Positions 32,660-41,990 of a stretch of DNA of 64,000 nucleotides are shown one piece after another (position 1 is the first letter of the stretch; the number at the start of each line of letters is the position of its first letter). The notes beneath the pieces are model-generated. The model saw only the letters and a program-made list of their open reading frames with translations. It made no database searches and had not been told where the DNA came from. Source of the DNA: Leptolyngbya sp. SIO1E4 (GTDB taxonomy: Bacteria; Cyanobacteriota; Cyanobacteriia; Phormidesmidales; Phormidesmidaceae). The position numbers and the translations under genes are program-made. The stretch lies in NCBI GenBank assembly GCA_010672825.2, contig JAAHFU020000001.1, positions 558,001 to 622,000 on the forward strand. Reading direction: 5' to 3'.

Positions 32660-32733
32660 GGGCGTGTAGCTCAGTGGACTAGAGCACGTGGCTACGGACC
32701 ACGGTGTCGGGGGTTCGAATCCCTCCTCGCCCG
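32660..32733 (+). tRNA. tRNA-Arg (anticodon ACG)
   Basis: A 74-nt cloverleaf: acceptor GGGCGTG pairs with CTCGCCC (one T-T mismatch), D stem GCTC/GAGC, anticodon stem CGTGG/CCACG around loop CTACGGA (anticodon ACG), T stem GGGGG/CCCTC with TTCGAAT loop, discriminator G. No CCA is encoded. ACG is expected to be edited to ICG by TadA and read CGN codons. Confidence 0.96.
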
Positions 32734-32747
32734 TTGAATATTAAAGG

Positions 32748-32784
32748 TGCCAGTAAAGCGCGAGTCATCGCGTCTTTACTGGCA
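32748..32784 (+). terminator. Rho-independent terminator of tRNA-Arg
   Basis: TGCCAGTAAAG pairs with CTTTACTGGCA and continues as CGCGA/TCGCG around a GTCA loop, followed by TTTCATTTT. It may also serve the MFS gene that ends at 32798 on the other strand. Confidence 0.85.
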
Positions 32785-32797
32785 TTTCATTTTGGGG

Positions 32798-34102
32798 TTA
32801 CCGATGGGACTCGACAGCGTAGACGTCGCGTCCATGGCTGAGTGAAAACCGTAGAGAATGCCCCAGGTCTTTGCTTGAGGTGGTGATGAAGATGAGCACC
32901 CCGATAAAGGTCATACAAGCGGCCAGGCCAAAAGTATCGCGGTAGCTGACCCAGTCGGCAAAGGTGCCAAATAGCGGTCCCGCTAGGGCAATGCCAATAT
33001 CAAACCCCACCATGGCCAAACCAAAGATTTTGCCGCGTTCATCCGGCCCTGAGCGATCGCCCATGAGCGCTGCGATCATGGGAATTAGTGTTCCAGCGGC
33101 CCCCCCTTGAATCAGCCCGGCCATGAGAAACACCGTTGGGGTTTCGGCTTGCCAAAAGACCAACATGGCCAGGGTATACAGCAGCAAACTGATGGTGATA
33201 AAGCGACCCCGACCGTGACGATCTGACGCTCGCCCCACCAGCAGACGACTCATGAAGCTGGCGATCGCCGCTGTGGTGTAAATCAGCCCCACATTAAGCT
33301 CTAATCCAGTTTCACGCACAAACAGCGGCACAAAGGTGCTCAAGGTGCCAAAGGCCAGCCCCACCAGCAGCAAAATAATCGCAGGCGTCCGCACTCGAGG
33401 GGTTAACAGCAGCCGCCAGAACAAGGGCTTAGCCTGAGTCGAGCGTGTAACTGTCTGCGGCATGGGGTGATAGGTTTCTTTCACCTGGCTCACCAGCACG
33501 ATCCCTGCTATCCCCAAAATCCCCATGGCCAAGAAGGCAATTAAAAAGCTATTCCATTCCAGCAAAAAGCCCCCTAGGGCTGGCCCAAGCGCCATGCCAA
33601 TGGGGTTGACCAAACTCATATACCCAATCAGCTCACCCCGGTTCGCGGGAGGAGAAATGTCAATAATCAGGGCGCTGTAGGCCACGACGAAAGCCGCGAT
33701 GCTAAGGCCATGAAAAGCCCGAAACCCCATCATCAAGATGAGCAAGCCATTAATCGTCAGGGTGCGATCGCCCCAGGCCAGCTGCCAGGTCAATGGAGGT
33801 AGCAGAATTGCTGATAGATAGAGGAAGGGGGCAATCGCGATCGCCACAATACCAATCAGCAGCACCAGTTTGCGCCCCCGCTCATCCGCCAATCGAGATA
33901 ACCAGGGGCGAGTGACCAATAAACCCACGGCAAACGAGGCCATCACAATGCCAATCTGTGAGCCCGTGGCTCCTAAGGTTTCGATAAACAGCGGCAATGT
34001 TGGCAATAGCCCCGCCAACCCCGCCCAGAAACACAGTCCAGCACCAAATAGAACAGCCAAATTCCAGCGCAGGGCCGGACTAAACGTGGCGAAAACTCTC
34101 AC
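32798..34102 (-). CDS. Major facilitator superfamily transporter
   Basis: 434 residues from a GTG start, with about 12 membrane segments. The MFS motif A appears between TM2 and TM3 as GLLVTRPWLSRLADERGRKL and again in the second half as LVGRASDRHGRGRFITIS, which marks a DHA1-like exporter. The mid-loop VKETYHPMPQTVTRSTQ is short. Substrate unknown. It ends beyond the tRNA terminator hairpin, which could serve both strands. Confidence 0.93.
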   Translation of the reverse strand: MRVFATFSPALRWNLAVLFGAGLCFWAGLAGLLPTLPLFIETLGATGSQIGIVMASFAVGLLVTRPWLSRLADERGRKLVLLIGIVAIAIAPFLYLSAILLPPLTWQLAWGDRTLTINGLLILMMGFRAFHGLSIAAFVVAYSALIIDISPPANRGELIGYMSLVNPIGMALGPALGGFLLEWNSFLIAFLAMGILGIAGIVLVSQVKETYHPMPQTVTRSTQAKPLFWRLLLTPRVRTPAIILLLVGLAFGTLSTFVPLFVRETGLELNVGLIYTTAAIASFMSRLLVGRASDRHGRGRFITISLLLYTLAMLVFWQAETPTVFLMAGLIQGGAAGTLIPMIAALMGDRSGPDERGKIFGLAMVGFDIGIALAGPLFGTFADWVSYRDTFGLAACMTFIGVLIFITTSSKDLGHSLRFSLSHGRDVYAVESHR

Positions 34103-34353
34103 GGCGATTCTCTCTTAAGGTTTAGGGTTCTACTGTAATGTTAATAAATGTTGCGGATCGCCCCCGGAAATCCACACCTAAAGTCGTCGATGGGTCATCT
34201 AGGGCAGGAAGCGGCTGAGGGGGGATGGCAGCAGACAATGTAGCCGGGCAGCCCCTCCCCTGCCTTACCTGACAAAGTCGTAGCGGCAGGAGGTGTCGCT
34301 AATTCAGGGCTGGGGGCGGCTGTTTAAGACAGCGGTTGACTCAGTGGCGCTGT

Positions 34354-34881
34354 TTATCGAGCTTGTTGTCGATACCATTTCAGCGCGGATGATTCGATTT
34401 GCTTTATCCAAGTAGTCTTCCCATCGTTGTAGGCATCAATATCTTTAGGATGACGTTCATATACCTCACGTTTCAAGGCTGCGTAGGCATGGCGAATCGA
34501 CTCATGGGTTCTCAAAAATGCGCAGAACGCGAGGTGACGCTCAATTTCAGGATTATTGACCTGATACATATGAATATTGTGGGTGCGATAGCCATCGCGA
34601 TCTTTTGTGAAATAGCGCCGCCCTGGTAGCCCATATTCGCCCCAGGGTTTGTAGCCAGCCGCTTGCAGCTTGGCAGTAAGGTCATCGATGCGTTCAACAC
34701 GCTGAACCACCGGGAGCAGATCAATAATCGGTTTCGCTGCCAACCCGGGTACTGAAGTGCTGCCAATGTGATGGATGGCAATGAGTTCTTCGCCTAGGAG
34801 TCCCTGGAGTTGGGCGGCTTCCTGTTGAAATTTCAATGGCCAGTCAGGAGAGTAATCTGTAAAGGTGTAAAGGCTTGGCAT
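34354..34881 (-). CDS. GrpB family protein (UPF0157)
   Basis: 175 residues. The motif IHHIGSTSVPGLAAKPIIDL is the GrpB nucleotidyltransferase-fold signature, with a C-terminal half of RRYFTKDRDGYRTHNIHMYQ and HLAFCAFLRTHESIRHAYAA. The family is often annotated as adenylyltransferase-like, with no proven substrate in most bacteria. Start ATG 34881. Divergent from the lipoprotein gene 38 bp away. Confidence 0.9.
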   Translation of the reverse strand: MPSLYTFTDYSPDWPLKFQQEAAQLQGLLGEELIAIHHIGSTSVPGLAAKPIIDLLPVVQRVERIDDLTAKLQAAGYKPWGEYGLPGRRYFTKDRDGYRTHNIHMYQVNNPEIERHLAFCAFLRTHESIRHAYAALKREVYERHPKDIDAYNDGKTTWIKQIESSALKWYRQQAR

Positions 34882-34919
34882 TTTAACCCCACAATGGCTT
34901 TGCCAAAAGGATGGACACG

Positions 34920-35540
34920 ATGAAGAATCCGATGGGCTGGCAAATTACCGGTGGCCCGATGTCCCCGCTAGGTGGGTTTAGCCCCTGCAAAGTAGCTGCG
35001 GCAGCAACCCTCGCCCTCTCACTAACCCTCATCGGTTGCGCGGCACAGTCGCCTGCGCCCAACAATGAAGCGCCCCCTTCTGAACCCCTGACATCACAAT
35101 CGCCTCAAGATAGTCCAGAGCCGACTGAACCGACCGCGTCGCCTCAAACGGAAGGAGGGTTTGCAGAGGTGACTGCGGTGGAAGTCACCGCCGGTGACCC
35201 TGGCGCTTATACCTTTGCCGTCACCATTCAAAGCCCGGACACCGGCTGCGAGCAGTATTCAGATTGGTGGGAAGTGGTCACTGAAGAAGGCGACCTGCTC
35301 TATCGCAGAATCTTAGTTCACAGCCATGTGGAGGAACAACCCTTTCGGCGCACAGGTGGCCCCGTTGCTGTACAGCCCGATGAAACGGTAATTGTGCGGG
35401 CCCATATGAATCCTCAAGGCTATGGCACCCAAGCCATGCAGGGTAGTGCAGAGACCGGTTTTGAAGAAGTCGCCCTACCGGAAGGCTTTGCCGCAGATCT
35501 CGCCGAGTCTGACCCTCAACCGCGTGGCTGCGACTATTAG
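34920..35540 (+). CDS. Putative lipoprotein of unknown function
   Basis: About 206 residues. A signal sequence ending in the lipobox LIGC (C40 counted from ATG 34920; C27 if ATG 34959 is the true start) is followed by a Pro/Ser/Glu-rich linker (SEPLTSQSPQDSPEPTEPTA) and a beta-rich domain. Two cysteines (TGCEQYSDWWEV, GCDY) may form a disulfide. No family recognised. AAGGA lies before 34920. A strong terminator follows, so it is probably monocistronic. Confidence 0.8.
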   Translation: MKNPMGWQITGGPMSPLGGFSPCKVAAAATLALSLTLIGCAAQSPAPNNEAPPSEPLTSQSPQDSPEPTEPTASPQTEGGFAEVTAVEVTAGDPGAYTFAVTIQSPDTGCEQYSDWWEVVTEEGDLLYRRILVHSHVEEQPFRRTGGPVAVQPDETVIVRAHMNPQGYGTQAMQGSAETGFEEVALPEGFAADLAESDPQPRGCDY

Positions 35541-35567
35541 TATTGCCCACTTGGAATGCGTGCAGCA

Positions 35568-35601
35568 AAATCAGCCGGTCCCATTCGTGACCGGCTGATT
35601 T
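35568..35601 (+). terminator. Terminator of the lipoprotein gene
   Basis: A 13-bp perfect stem AAATCAGCCGGTC / GACCGGCTGATTT with an 8-nt loop, then AATTTATC, 27 bp after the stop. Its symmetry with flanking A and T runs would allow function on both strands. Confidence 0.85.
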
Positions 35602-35848
35602 AATTTATCAAGCCAGAATTACCCTGCTTTGAAGACATTTTCGTTCAATGGGCCCTTCTATACTCCGCTGAAATGCCTTAGAAACGGGCTCAAAAGTTTG
35701 TTGATTTTCCACATAAAGCCAGTAGAAAATTAGCTTTAAAGACTCAATTATTTATCGACTCTTAACACCTTGTCTTTCAGGAATGATGCATCACACATCA
35801 GTTCTATGAAGCAGATGTCCTTGATGAGGAAAACTAGCGATCGCTAAA
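35602..35848. other. Intergenic after the lipoprotein terminator
   Basis: AT-rich, convergent region between the terminator and the next minus-strand gene. No further element seen. Confidence 0.4.
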
Positions 35849-36193
35849 TCAATCAACGCAAAATACCTCACCGACAGAAGCAACTTTAAAGTTGTCGGAG
35901 CCATCGTTTTCTAAATTTGCTTTACAGACGCATATCCATCCGCTAGAAACTTTGCTGACTTGCAACACATCACCGTCGTCGTCATAGGTGAAAGTATCCA
36001 TGTCTCCCTGTTGTTCAGCAATTGCAGTGGCCTCTGGAAGACTCATGCCTGAAGTTATAGATGCGCATGCCTCGCTCACTTCCGTTTTAGGGCCAAAGAC
36101 ACTTGCTCCAACTGCTAAATAAACACCTGACAGTATGAGGATGATCAGGAATGTGCCGATACTAACGAGAAAGAATTTAGAAGCCCTTGCCAT
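35849..36193 (-). CDS. Small membrane-anchored protein of unknown function
   Basis: About 114 residues from ATG 36193 (a GTG at 36208 is possible). One N-terminal membrane segment (FFLVSIGTFLIILILSGVYL) is followed by an extracytoplasmic part with four cysteines (SEACASI; GWICVCKAN; EVFCVD). The paired Cys pattern suggests disulfides. No family recognised. Confidence 0.65.
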   Translation of the reverse strand: MARASKFFLVSIGTFLIILILSGVYLAVGASVFGPKTEVSEACASITSGMSLPEATAIAEQQGDMDTFTYDDDGDVLQVSKVSSGWICVCKANLENDGSDNFKVASVGEVFCVD

Positions 36194-36462
36194 ACTCAAA
36201 TCTAGCACTCCACTCTCAATAATTAGCTGGGACAGCTATGTTATAAAGATCCCTATTTATCTATAAAGACCTATTTCTTGAGCGTTAGTTCCCATGTTGC
36301 GGCTCTTGAGTATTAGAGCTTATGGAGTGTAAGATGCCTTACTATAAGACACATCATTCTCCACGATAGGTCAATTACGATAGATTAAATCTAAAATTTT
36401 GAGCGGATAGATCAAATTTTTCTATTCAACTCTATTTGCAGAAAGAAGTACGGGTAAATCTA

Positions 36463-36882
36463 ATGACATCTTTAGTGAAAGTCGGGCTAATTTTATCCAT
36501 AACATCAACAATTGCTTTGATGCCTAAAATGAGCTTGGCAGGTGATTTTGATCTCACGTTTAATGGCAGCTCTAATCTGTCTACGATCGCATCCAATGCG
36601 GTTGTTCGAGGTGATCGCGATCGCTACTACTTCAGTGCTCAGGCAGGGCAGCGCATTTCGATTGCAGTCACCTCTTTGGAAGATAATGCCGTGATTGATC
36701 TGCTTTATAAAAGTGGAGAAACCTGGATACCCGTTCCAGAGGTAGCAGAAGGAGACGATAGAAGGATTTGGTATGGAGCTTTGCCGAGTTCGGATTCAGA
36801 TCAATATCAAATTGTGGTTAGCGGCACTCGTGGCAATGCTACCTACGATTTATTTGTGGGAATTAGCCAGGTTAGCAACTGA
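36463..36882 (+). CDS. Secreted PPC-like beta-sandwich protein
   Basis: About 139 residues from ATG 36463 (TTG 36436 also in frame). A signal peptide (LVKVGLILSITSTIALMPKM) is followed by a strand pattern resembling a bacterial pre-peptidase C-terminal domain: DRDRYYFSAQAGQRISIAVT, AVIDLLYKSG, SDSDQYQIVVSGTRGNATYD. Such domains bind carbohydrate or are carried by secreted proteases; here the domain stands alone. Unlinked to a protease in the window. Confidence 0.75.
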   Translation: MTSLVKVGLILSITSTIALMPKMSLAGDFDLTFNGSSNLSTIASNAVVRGDRDRYYFSAQAGQRISIAVTSLEDNAVIDLLYKSGETWIPVPEVAEGDDRRIWYGALPSSDSDQYQIVVSGTRGNATYDLFVGISQVSN

Positions 36883-37298
36883 AGATATTTTGGTTAAAGC
36901 ACTGGGCTAATACGGAAAAACAGCGAGTTAATGCCGAGAAATAGTGAAGCTTTCATCGCAATAGAAAACACCTGCAAGATAACCTGTCATCAGTCTTCTA
37001 CACCTTCGATAGACACAATCCATCTTGATAATGACTTCCATAACCAGATCGGGTGTGGGTTTTGATGTCTCAAAACAGTCGTGAAAGGTGCATCGCTGCG
37101 CGGATGACACCCTACAATCTTTATCCTGGGGGTGACGCCGCCACGTTATGGATGATTGGTATTACCACGATCGCCCTAGCCTATCTACACATAGCGCAGG
37201 CTATTTGGATTAAGACACCGAGTGTCGCTCTGATGTTCAGCTCCTAATTGGACTAGTGACTGTTTACAGACCTCTGACTGTCTCGCTTGAGATCGCAA
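36883..37298. other. Intergenic, no clear gene
   Basis: 416 bp. A plus-strand open frame at 37068-37247 has one hydrophobic stretch (LWMIGITTIALAYLHIAQAI) but no recognisable start signal or family, so it is left out as a gene. Nothing else was recognised. Confidence 0.45.
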
Positions 37299-38789
37299 TC
37301 ACCTCGACAAATCCTGCGTAACAAACTTAGCGGTATTCTTCGCCGCCTCCAAAATTGTCATCAACCCACTGCCCGGGTGAACTGCTCCCCCCACCCAATA
37401 CAGCCGCTCCAGGGTTTCAGACCGAATGGGCGGTCGAAACGGCCCGAGCTGACGCCAGGTATGGCTGAGATTAAACACAGCGCCTAAATAAACTGAATAG
37501 TCACTCTGCCAGGTATCAGCGGTGTAGCAAGTCTCTGTCACAATATGCTGTTCTACCCCTTCAAACCCTAACCGAGGTAATCGATTCATCACGAAATTGC
37601 GGTATTGTTGAGCCTTCGCCGACCAATCGACTCCCTGCCCTGTGTGAGGAATGGGAACCAGCACATACAGAGTGGAATGGCCTGCCGGGGCATTACTGGG
37701 ATCAACCGGTGTTGGGTTACAGACATAAAAAGGAGGGTCTACCTCATCGAGGGCGGAATCATCCACAAAGGGGCGATCGCGCCTGCGAATATGCTCAGAC
37801 AAATAGAGTTGATGGTGGGGGAGCTGATCGTAACGTCGATCAAGGCCCAGATACAGCATGAAGGTAGAGCAGGAAAACTGCTTCCCCTCAAAGAACTGGG
37901 CGCTGTACTTTCCGCGTGCAGCTTCAGGAATCAGCGTCTGCACTGCTTGGGCAAAGTCGGCATTCACCACCACCGTATCAGCCGCTACACGCTCTCCATT
38001 GCTTAGTTCTACCCCACGGGCTTGACGGTTTTGTACCCAGACCTGACTCACAGGGGTGTTGAGATGGATCTTGCCGCCCAGATCTTGAAATGCCTGGGCC
38101 AGGGCTTGAGCCAGGGCGCGAAATCCCCCTTGGGGATGCCAGACGCCATAGGCCATTTCAATATAGGGAATCAGACTAAATACGCTGGCGCTTAAGGTTG
38201 GGTGCATCCCTAAGTATTTAGCGGGATAGCTGAGGGCATAGACCAATCGCTCATCCTGAAATGCCCGCCAAAAATGCTGGTAAAGGGTTTCCCAAGGCCG
38301 AAAACGTAGGGCGGTGCCCAGTTCATTGAGGCGTAGGTATCCCAGGAGCGATCGCGCTGGTTCACCCAGGTAGGGATCATAACCGGCCTCATACTTCTGT
38401 GCTTCTGCGGCCAACCACCGGTCGAAAGCGTCGGGTAAATCGCTGCGAAAAGCTGCTAGCTGTGGTTTCAACTGGGCTAGGTCGGTGGTCAGATCAAGCT
38501 GGGTATTATCCCAAAATTGAACCCGAGTATAGGGCTCTAGACGCGTAAACGGAATATACTCTGCTCGGCTTAGCCCGGCACTCGCAAAGAGATCTTCATA
38601 GAGATGGGGAAGCTGCAGGATCGTTGGCCCGGTGTCGAAGGCATAGGCCCCGGTCTGAAACCCGCGCATCCGGCCTCCAACCCGACTGGCAGATTCAAAG
38701 ATTTCGACCAGATAGCCCTGGCCTGCTAACCGTAGCGCGGTGGCTAAACCCCCTGGCCCTGCTCCAACAACGATGATCTTCTGCCCCAT
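37299..38789 (-). CDS. CrtI-type phytoene desaturase family protein
   Basis: About 496 residues from ATG 38789; the longer frame to 38855 would overlap the operator. Dinucleotide-binding IIVVGAGPGGLATALRLAG, then ESASRVGGRMRGFQTGAYAF, YGVWHPQGGFRALAQALAQA in the middle, and WVGGAVHPGSGLMTILEAAK near the C-terminus fit CrtI-like FAD oxidoreductases. Most cyanobacteria desaturate phytoene with CrtP/CrtQ, so this may act on another carotenoid or apocarotenoid substrate (CrtO-, CrtD- or CrtN-like). It is divergent from a MarR regulator with an inverted repeat between them, suggesting its expression is controlled. Confidence 0.88.
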   Translation of the reverse strand: MGQKIIVVGAGPGGLATALRLAGQGYLVEIFESASRVGGRMRGFQTGAYAFDTGPTILQLPHLYEDLFASAGLSRAEYIPFTRLEPYTRVQFWDNTQLDLTTDLAQLKPQLAAFRSDLPDAFDRWLAAEAQKYEAGYDPYLGEPARSLLGYLRLNELGTALRFRPWETLYQHFWRAFQDERLVYALSYPAKYLGMHPTLSASVFSLIPYIEMAYGVWHPQGGFRALAQALAQAFQDLGGKIHLNTPVSQVWVQNRQARGVELSNGERVAADTVVVNADFAQAVQTLIPEAARGKYSAQFFEGKQFSCSTFMLYLGLDRRYDQLPHHQLYLSEHIRRRDRPFVDDSALDEVDPPFYVCNPTPVDPSNAPAGHSTLYVLVPIPHTGQGVDWSAKAQQYRNFVMNRLPRLGFEGVEQHIVTETCYTADTWQSDYSVYLGAVFNLSHTWRQLGPFRPPIRSETLERLYWVGGAVHPGSGLMTILEAAKNTAKFVTQDLSR

Positions 38790-38842
38790 GGTGGATGACT
38801 TACCCGAGTAGCGACTCACAATACAACATCCCTGTAAAGTAG

Positions 38843-38863
38843 ATGCATGACTCAATCATGTAT
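38843..38863. promoter_or_regulatory. Probable MarR operator
   Basis: ATGCATGA-N5-TCATGTAT, one mismatch from perfect symmetry, between the CrtI-like start and the MarR start. The position, overlapping both promoters' expected region, fits autorepression and control of the desaturase. Confidence 0.6.
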
Positions 38864-38871
38864 TGAAAGGG

Positions 38872-39387
38872 ATGAATTCGCAACTCATAAATCTGATGGG
38901 GGCAGCGGCGATCGCCATTGCCGACTGCATCCAGACTGCAGCTGAGGAGACCACTGGGCATACGCCGTCTTTCCCCGCAGCGCTTGTGATCATTCACCGC
39001 TATCCTCTCATCACGGTGGATTTACTCGGCCAATATTTACAGCTTTCGCAATCGGGGGCAGCTCGCTTGGTGGAGCGACTCGTGCAACGACAGCTGGTTG
39101 AGCGTCGCCGAGGTGACGACCGTCGCTTTGTTCAGCTTCAGCTCACCGCTGCCGGGCACACCCTGGTTGAAGCTATCCAACAGGCCAAGGTGGACGCGAT
39201 CGCCCATTTGCTACAGCCCTTAACGCAGCCAGAACAGCAAAAACTCCTGTCATTGCTGACTAAACTTGCAGAAAACGCGAGCAATACAGAATCGGTTGAA
39301 GAGTATATCTGTCGCTTTTGCGATGCTCAAGTGTGTCCATTATCGGCATGTCAGACACGGGTGCAGGCATGGCAAAAAGCCTTCTGA
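38872..39387 (+). CDS. MarR family regulator with C-terminal cysteine cluster
   Basis: About 171 residues from ATG 38872 (a TTG start at 38863 overlaps the palindrome). The winged helix is clear: VDLLGQYLQLSQSGAARLVE, RLVQRQLVERRRGDDRRFVQ and LTAAGHTLVEAIQ. The C-terminal end carries four cysteines at 147, 150, 155 and 160 (CRFCDAQVCPLSAC), which could bind metal or sense oxidants. It probably represses the divergent CrtI-like gene and itself. Confidence 0.88.
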   Translation: MNSQLINLMGAAAIAIADCIQTAAEETTGHTPSFPAALVIIHRYPLITVDLLGQYLQLSQSGAARLVERLVQRQLVERRRGDDRRFVQLQLTAAGHTLVEAIQQAKVDAIAHLLQPLTQPEQQKLLSLLTKLAENASNTESVEEYICRFCDAQVCPLSACQTRVQAWQKAF

Positions 39388-39482
39388 CAGGCTTTCTGAG
39401 CTGGTCGCGTAAATGACTGGCAATTTGGCAAGTCGATGGAGTCATCCCCTACTTTTTAGTGCATGAGTTATGGGGATTTGCA

Positions 39483-40223
39483 TTAGTATTCTTTCCGCAT
39501 GGCGCGTACCACCAGAGCGGGGTCGACCCAGGTGCCCTGATACTTGAGCCCCCAGTGCAGGTGAGGGCCGGTTGTGCGCCCAGTCATGCCCACGCGACCA
39601 ATGCGCTTGCCGCTTGTAACGAGATCGCCCTGGCGCAGCTGAATACCCCCCTCAGGGTCTACCATCCAGCGATCGCCATCGGTTTCGACGACTACGTACC
39701 CCTGCAGGTGGCAATAGATGTGGAGCCAATTATCTGATTCAATCACGACGCCGGTACCGCAGGCCGTGTCGTCAGAGACTTCCACCACTTTGCCCTCCCA
39801 CCAGGCCCGAACGTAGCTGCCCATGGGTACAGCAATGTCTAACCCGTAATGGAATCGCCGCCCCCCGTAGGGATGCTGTCGGTAGCCAAAGGGTGACGTG
39901 TAAGACACAAAATTTTCCACCGGGAAAGAGGCTGGCTGCCAGGGGGATAGCGGCGCTTCGGTATGCTCATTCTGGGTTTCCTGGGCCTCGACCAGAGGAG
40001 GCAAATGCCCAAACTCAGAGACGCCCCATATGAGCCCGCCGAGCAAAGCCAAACCAATCAAGCCGCTGAACCAAACCGGGCGGTTGGGTTCTGAGGCAGG
40101 CAATGGCGCTTTTTCTGAAACGGACGGTTGAAAATGGTGGGAATACACATGTGTGCGCCCAGAGTCTGGGTGCACAGGAGTTTGCTGGCTACGGAAACGA
40201 CCAAGGAGAAATTGCAGACTCAT
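39483..40223 (-). CDS. M23 family metallopeptidase
   Basis: 246 residues. An N-terminal membrane segment (GLIGLALLGGLIWGVSEFG) follows a ~50-residue cytoplasmic part. The extracytoplasmic LytM domain has FGYRQHPYGGRRFHYGLDIA (His and Asp metal ligands) and HLHWGLK (last His pair). M23 enzymes cut peptidoglycan peptide bridges. The domain looks catalytically complete. A cell-wall remodelling or division role is inferred. Confidence 0.92.
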   Translation of the reverse strand: MSLQFLLGRFRSQQTPVHPDSGRTHVYSHHFQPSVSEKAPLPASEPNRPVWFSGLIGLALLGGLIWGVSEFGHLPPLVEAQETQNEHTEAPLSPWQPASFPVENFVSYTSPFGYRQHPYGGRRFHYGLDIAVPMGSYVRAWWEGKVVEVSDDTACGTGVVIESDNWLHIYCHLQGYVVVETDGDRWMVDPEGGIQLRQGDLVTSGKRIGRVGMTGRTTGPHLHWGLKYQGTWVDPALVVRAMRKEY

Positions 40224-40291
40224 CAGACAACGGGGACGAGGCGTTTATATTTAGTAATTATGTACTAAATCGCCTACTAAGTAAAGTCTGA

Positions 40292-41740
40292 TCACGTTGC
40301 TCTGACTGCCTTTTGCACCCTGTATTTTTCCTTGAAAATTGTTTGCTGCTGCTTGTGACTCACAATGGGGTGAACATAGCCCGTGAGATCGCAATCCTCC
40401 GGTAAAATCTTGCCCGTCACGAGTGCGGTAGTGTCTAGTGAGCGGATTTCAGGCACCCATTGCCGGATATATTCAGCTTCAGGATCAAACTTTTGGGCCT
40501 GACTGGCCGGATTAAAAATCCGCAGAGGTTTAGGATCCATTCCACTAGAGGCACTCCACTGCCAGCCACCATTGTTGGCAGAAAGATCACCATCCACCAG
40601 GGTTTGCATAAAGTATTTTTCGCCCCAACGCCAATCAATAATCAGATCTTTGGTGAGGAAGCTAGCAACAATCATGCGACAGCGATTGTGCATCCACCCA
40701 GTTTCATTCAGCTGTCGCATGGCTGCATCTACGATGGGGTAACCGGTACGCCCCTCACACCAGGCTTGAAACTGCGCCTCGTCATTGACCCAGGGAAAGT
40801 CTTTCCAGGCATCACGGTAAGGCCCGTCTGCTAGCGCTGGAAAAAAGTACATCACGTGCTGATAAAACTCGCGCCAGGCCAGCTCCTGCTGCCAGGTTTG
40901 AACGTTCTTGCGAGTTTCATCACTGCGGCAGCGATCGTACGCTGCTGTGGCAGCGGCCCAGACTGTGCGAATGCCGATCGCGCCAAATTTCAGCGCTGCA
41001 CTGAGGCGAGACGTGCCTTCCACTGCAGGAAAGTTACGCTGTTCGTCATACTCGGCAACGGAATGGTCATCGTCGCAAAACTGCATCAGCTGCTGCTCCG
41101 CCGCCGCTTCTCCGGCTGCTAACGGTAAAGGCGCGTCCCAAAGAAACCCGAGGTCTTTTGCCGTAGGCAGGGCGATCGCCCCTGCAGCCACAGTTGCTTG
41201 TTGCAACGCTGGGGGCAGGCGCTCGATATTTTCCAGGGTGGGCTGTGGTTCAGCCTTGGTCTGCTGCCGCCAATTTTTCCAAAAGGGAGTGTAAACCGTG
41301 TAAGGTTTCTGGCTGCCCGTCATCACCTCTCCTGGGGCGTGCAGCAGCTGATCCCAAAACGTAGTCTTGATCTCAATGCCACGTTCTTTTAAGGCAGCAG
41401 CGACCGCCGTATCGCGATCGCGGGCATAGGGCTCAACATCGCGATTCCAGTAAACGGCGATCGCCTCAATGGCTTCAGCAAGGGTCGGGATTGCCTGGGA
41501 CGGGGTACCCTGCAAAATCAACAGCTCGCCACCGACTTCAGCGTAGCGTCGCTGTAGCGCAGCCAAGCAGCCGATCATGTACGTCACCCGAGCAGGGGCG
41601 ACATCATCCCGTTGCAAAATCTTGGGATCTAAACAGAAAACACCAGTGATTCTAGGGGAGCGCGATCGCGCAGCGGCCAGTCCTAAATTGTCATGGATTC
41701 TCAGATCTCGCCGATGCCAGAACAGAATGCGATCTGCCAC
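40292..41740 (-). CDS. phr: Deoxyribodipyrimidine photolyase (class I)
   Basis: 482 residues from a GTG start. N-terminal Rossmann part (LFWHRRDLRIHDNLGLAAAR) for the antenna chromophore, then the FAD-binding helical domain with TWQQELAWREFYQHVMYFFP, TGYPIVDAAMRQLNETGWMH, NRCRMIVASFLTKDLIIDWR, and GDLSANNGGWQWSASSGMDP. The key FAD and CPD-binding residues are present, so CPD photolyase is favoured over cryptochrome. The antenna could be 8-HDF as in other cyanobacteria, which sequence alone does not decide. Confidence 0.95.
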   Translation of the reverse strand: MADRILFWHRRDLRIHDNLGLAAARSRSPRITGVFCLDPKILQRDDVAPARVTYMIGCLAALQRRYAEVGGELLILQGTPSQAIPTLAEAIEAIAVYWNRDVEPYARDRDTAVAAALKERGIEIKTTFWDQLLHAPGEVMTGSQKPYTVYTPFWKNWRQQTKAEPQPTLENIERLPPALQQATVAAGAIALPTAKDLGFLWDAPLPLAAGEAAAEQQLMQFCDDDHSVAEYDEQRNFPAVEGTSRLSAALKFGAIGIRTVWAAATAAYDRCRSDETRKNVQTWQQELAWREFYQHVMYFFPALADGPYRDAWKDFPWVNDEAQFQAWCEGRTGYPIVDAAMRQLNETGWMHNRCRMIVASFLTKDLIIDWRWGEKYFMQTLVDGDLSANNGGWQWSASSGMDPKPLRIFNPASQAQKFDPEAEYIRQWVPEIRSLDTTALVTGKILPEDCDLTGYVHPIVSHKQQQTIFKEKYRVQKAVRAT

Positions 41741-41915
41741 ATGCCCCTCCTGTAAACCTGTGTAAACAAATTGTCGGCTTTCAGTATAGCCATGTCCTTC
41801 CTGGCATAACCAGACGCGGGTGCTGCCGCAAAAATTAAGAAGCCCGAATGAATACTAAGAAATACATCAAACCCTATAGAAAACATCCCCAACCCATATG
41901 ATCAAGGTAGAAACT

Positions 41916-41929
41916 GTATCACTTGATAC
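41916..41929. promoter_or_regulatory. Short palindrome upstream of the DUF4278 gene
   Basis: GTATCA-CT-TGATAC, 62 bp before the start codon. It could be an operator, but no regulator is linked. Confidence 0.3.
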
Positions 41930-41990
41930 GGTTTTGTCGAAGGTCAGGATGCCAAGACAATCTACTTTTCAATATTGGAGGCTTATCCCT

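Noticed and set aside
37068-37247. Plus-strand frame with one hydrophobic stretch
   Set aside because: No start signal or homologous pattern; a single membrane-like stretch is not enough.
41916-41929. Palindrome GTATCACTTGATAC as a known operator
   Set aside because: Kept only as a low-confidence feature; no regulator gene linked, 6-bp arms are common by chance.
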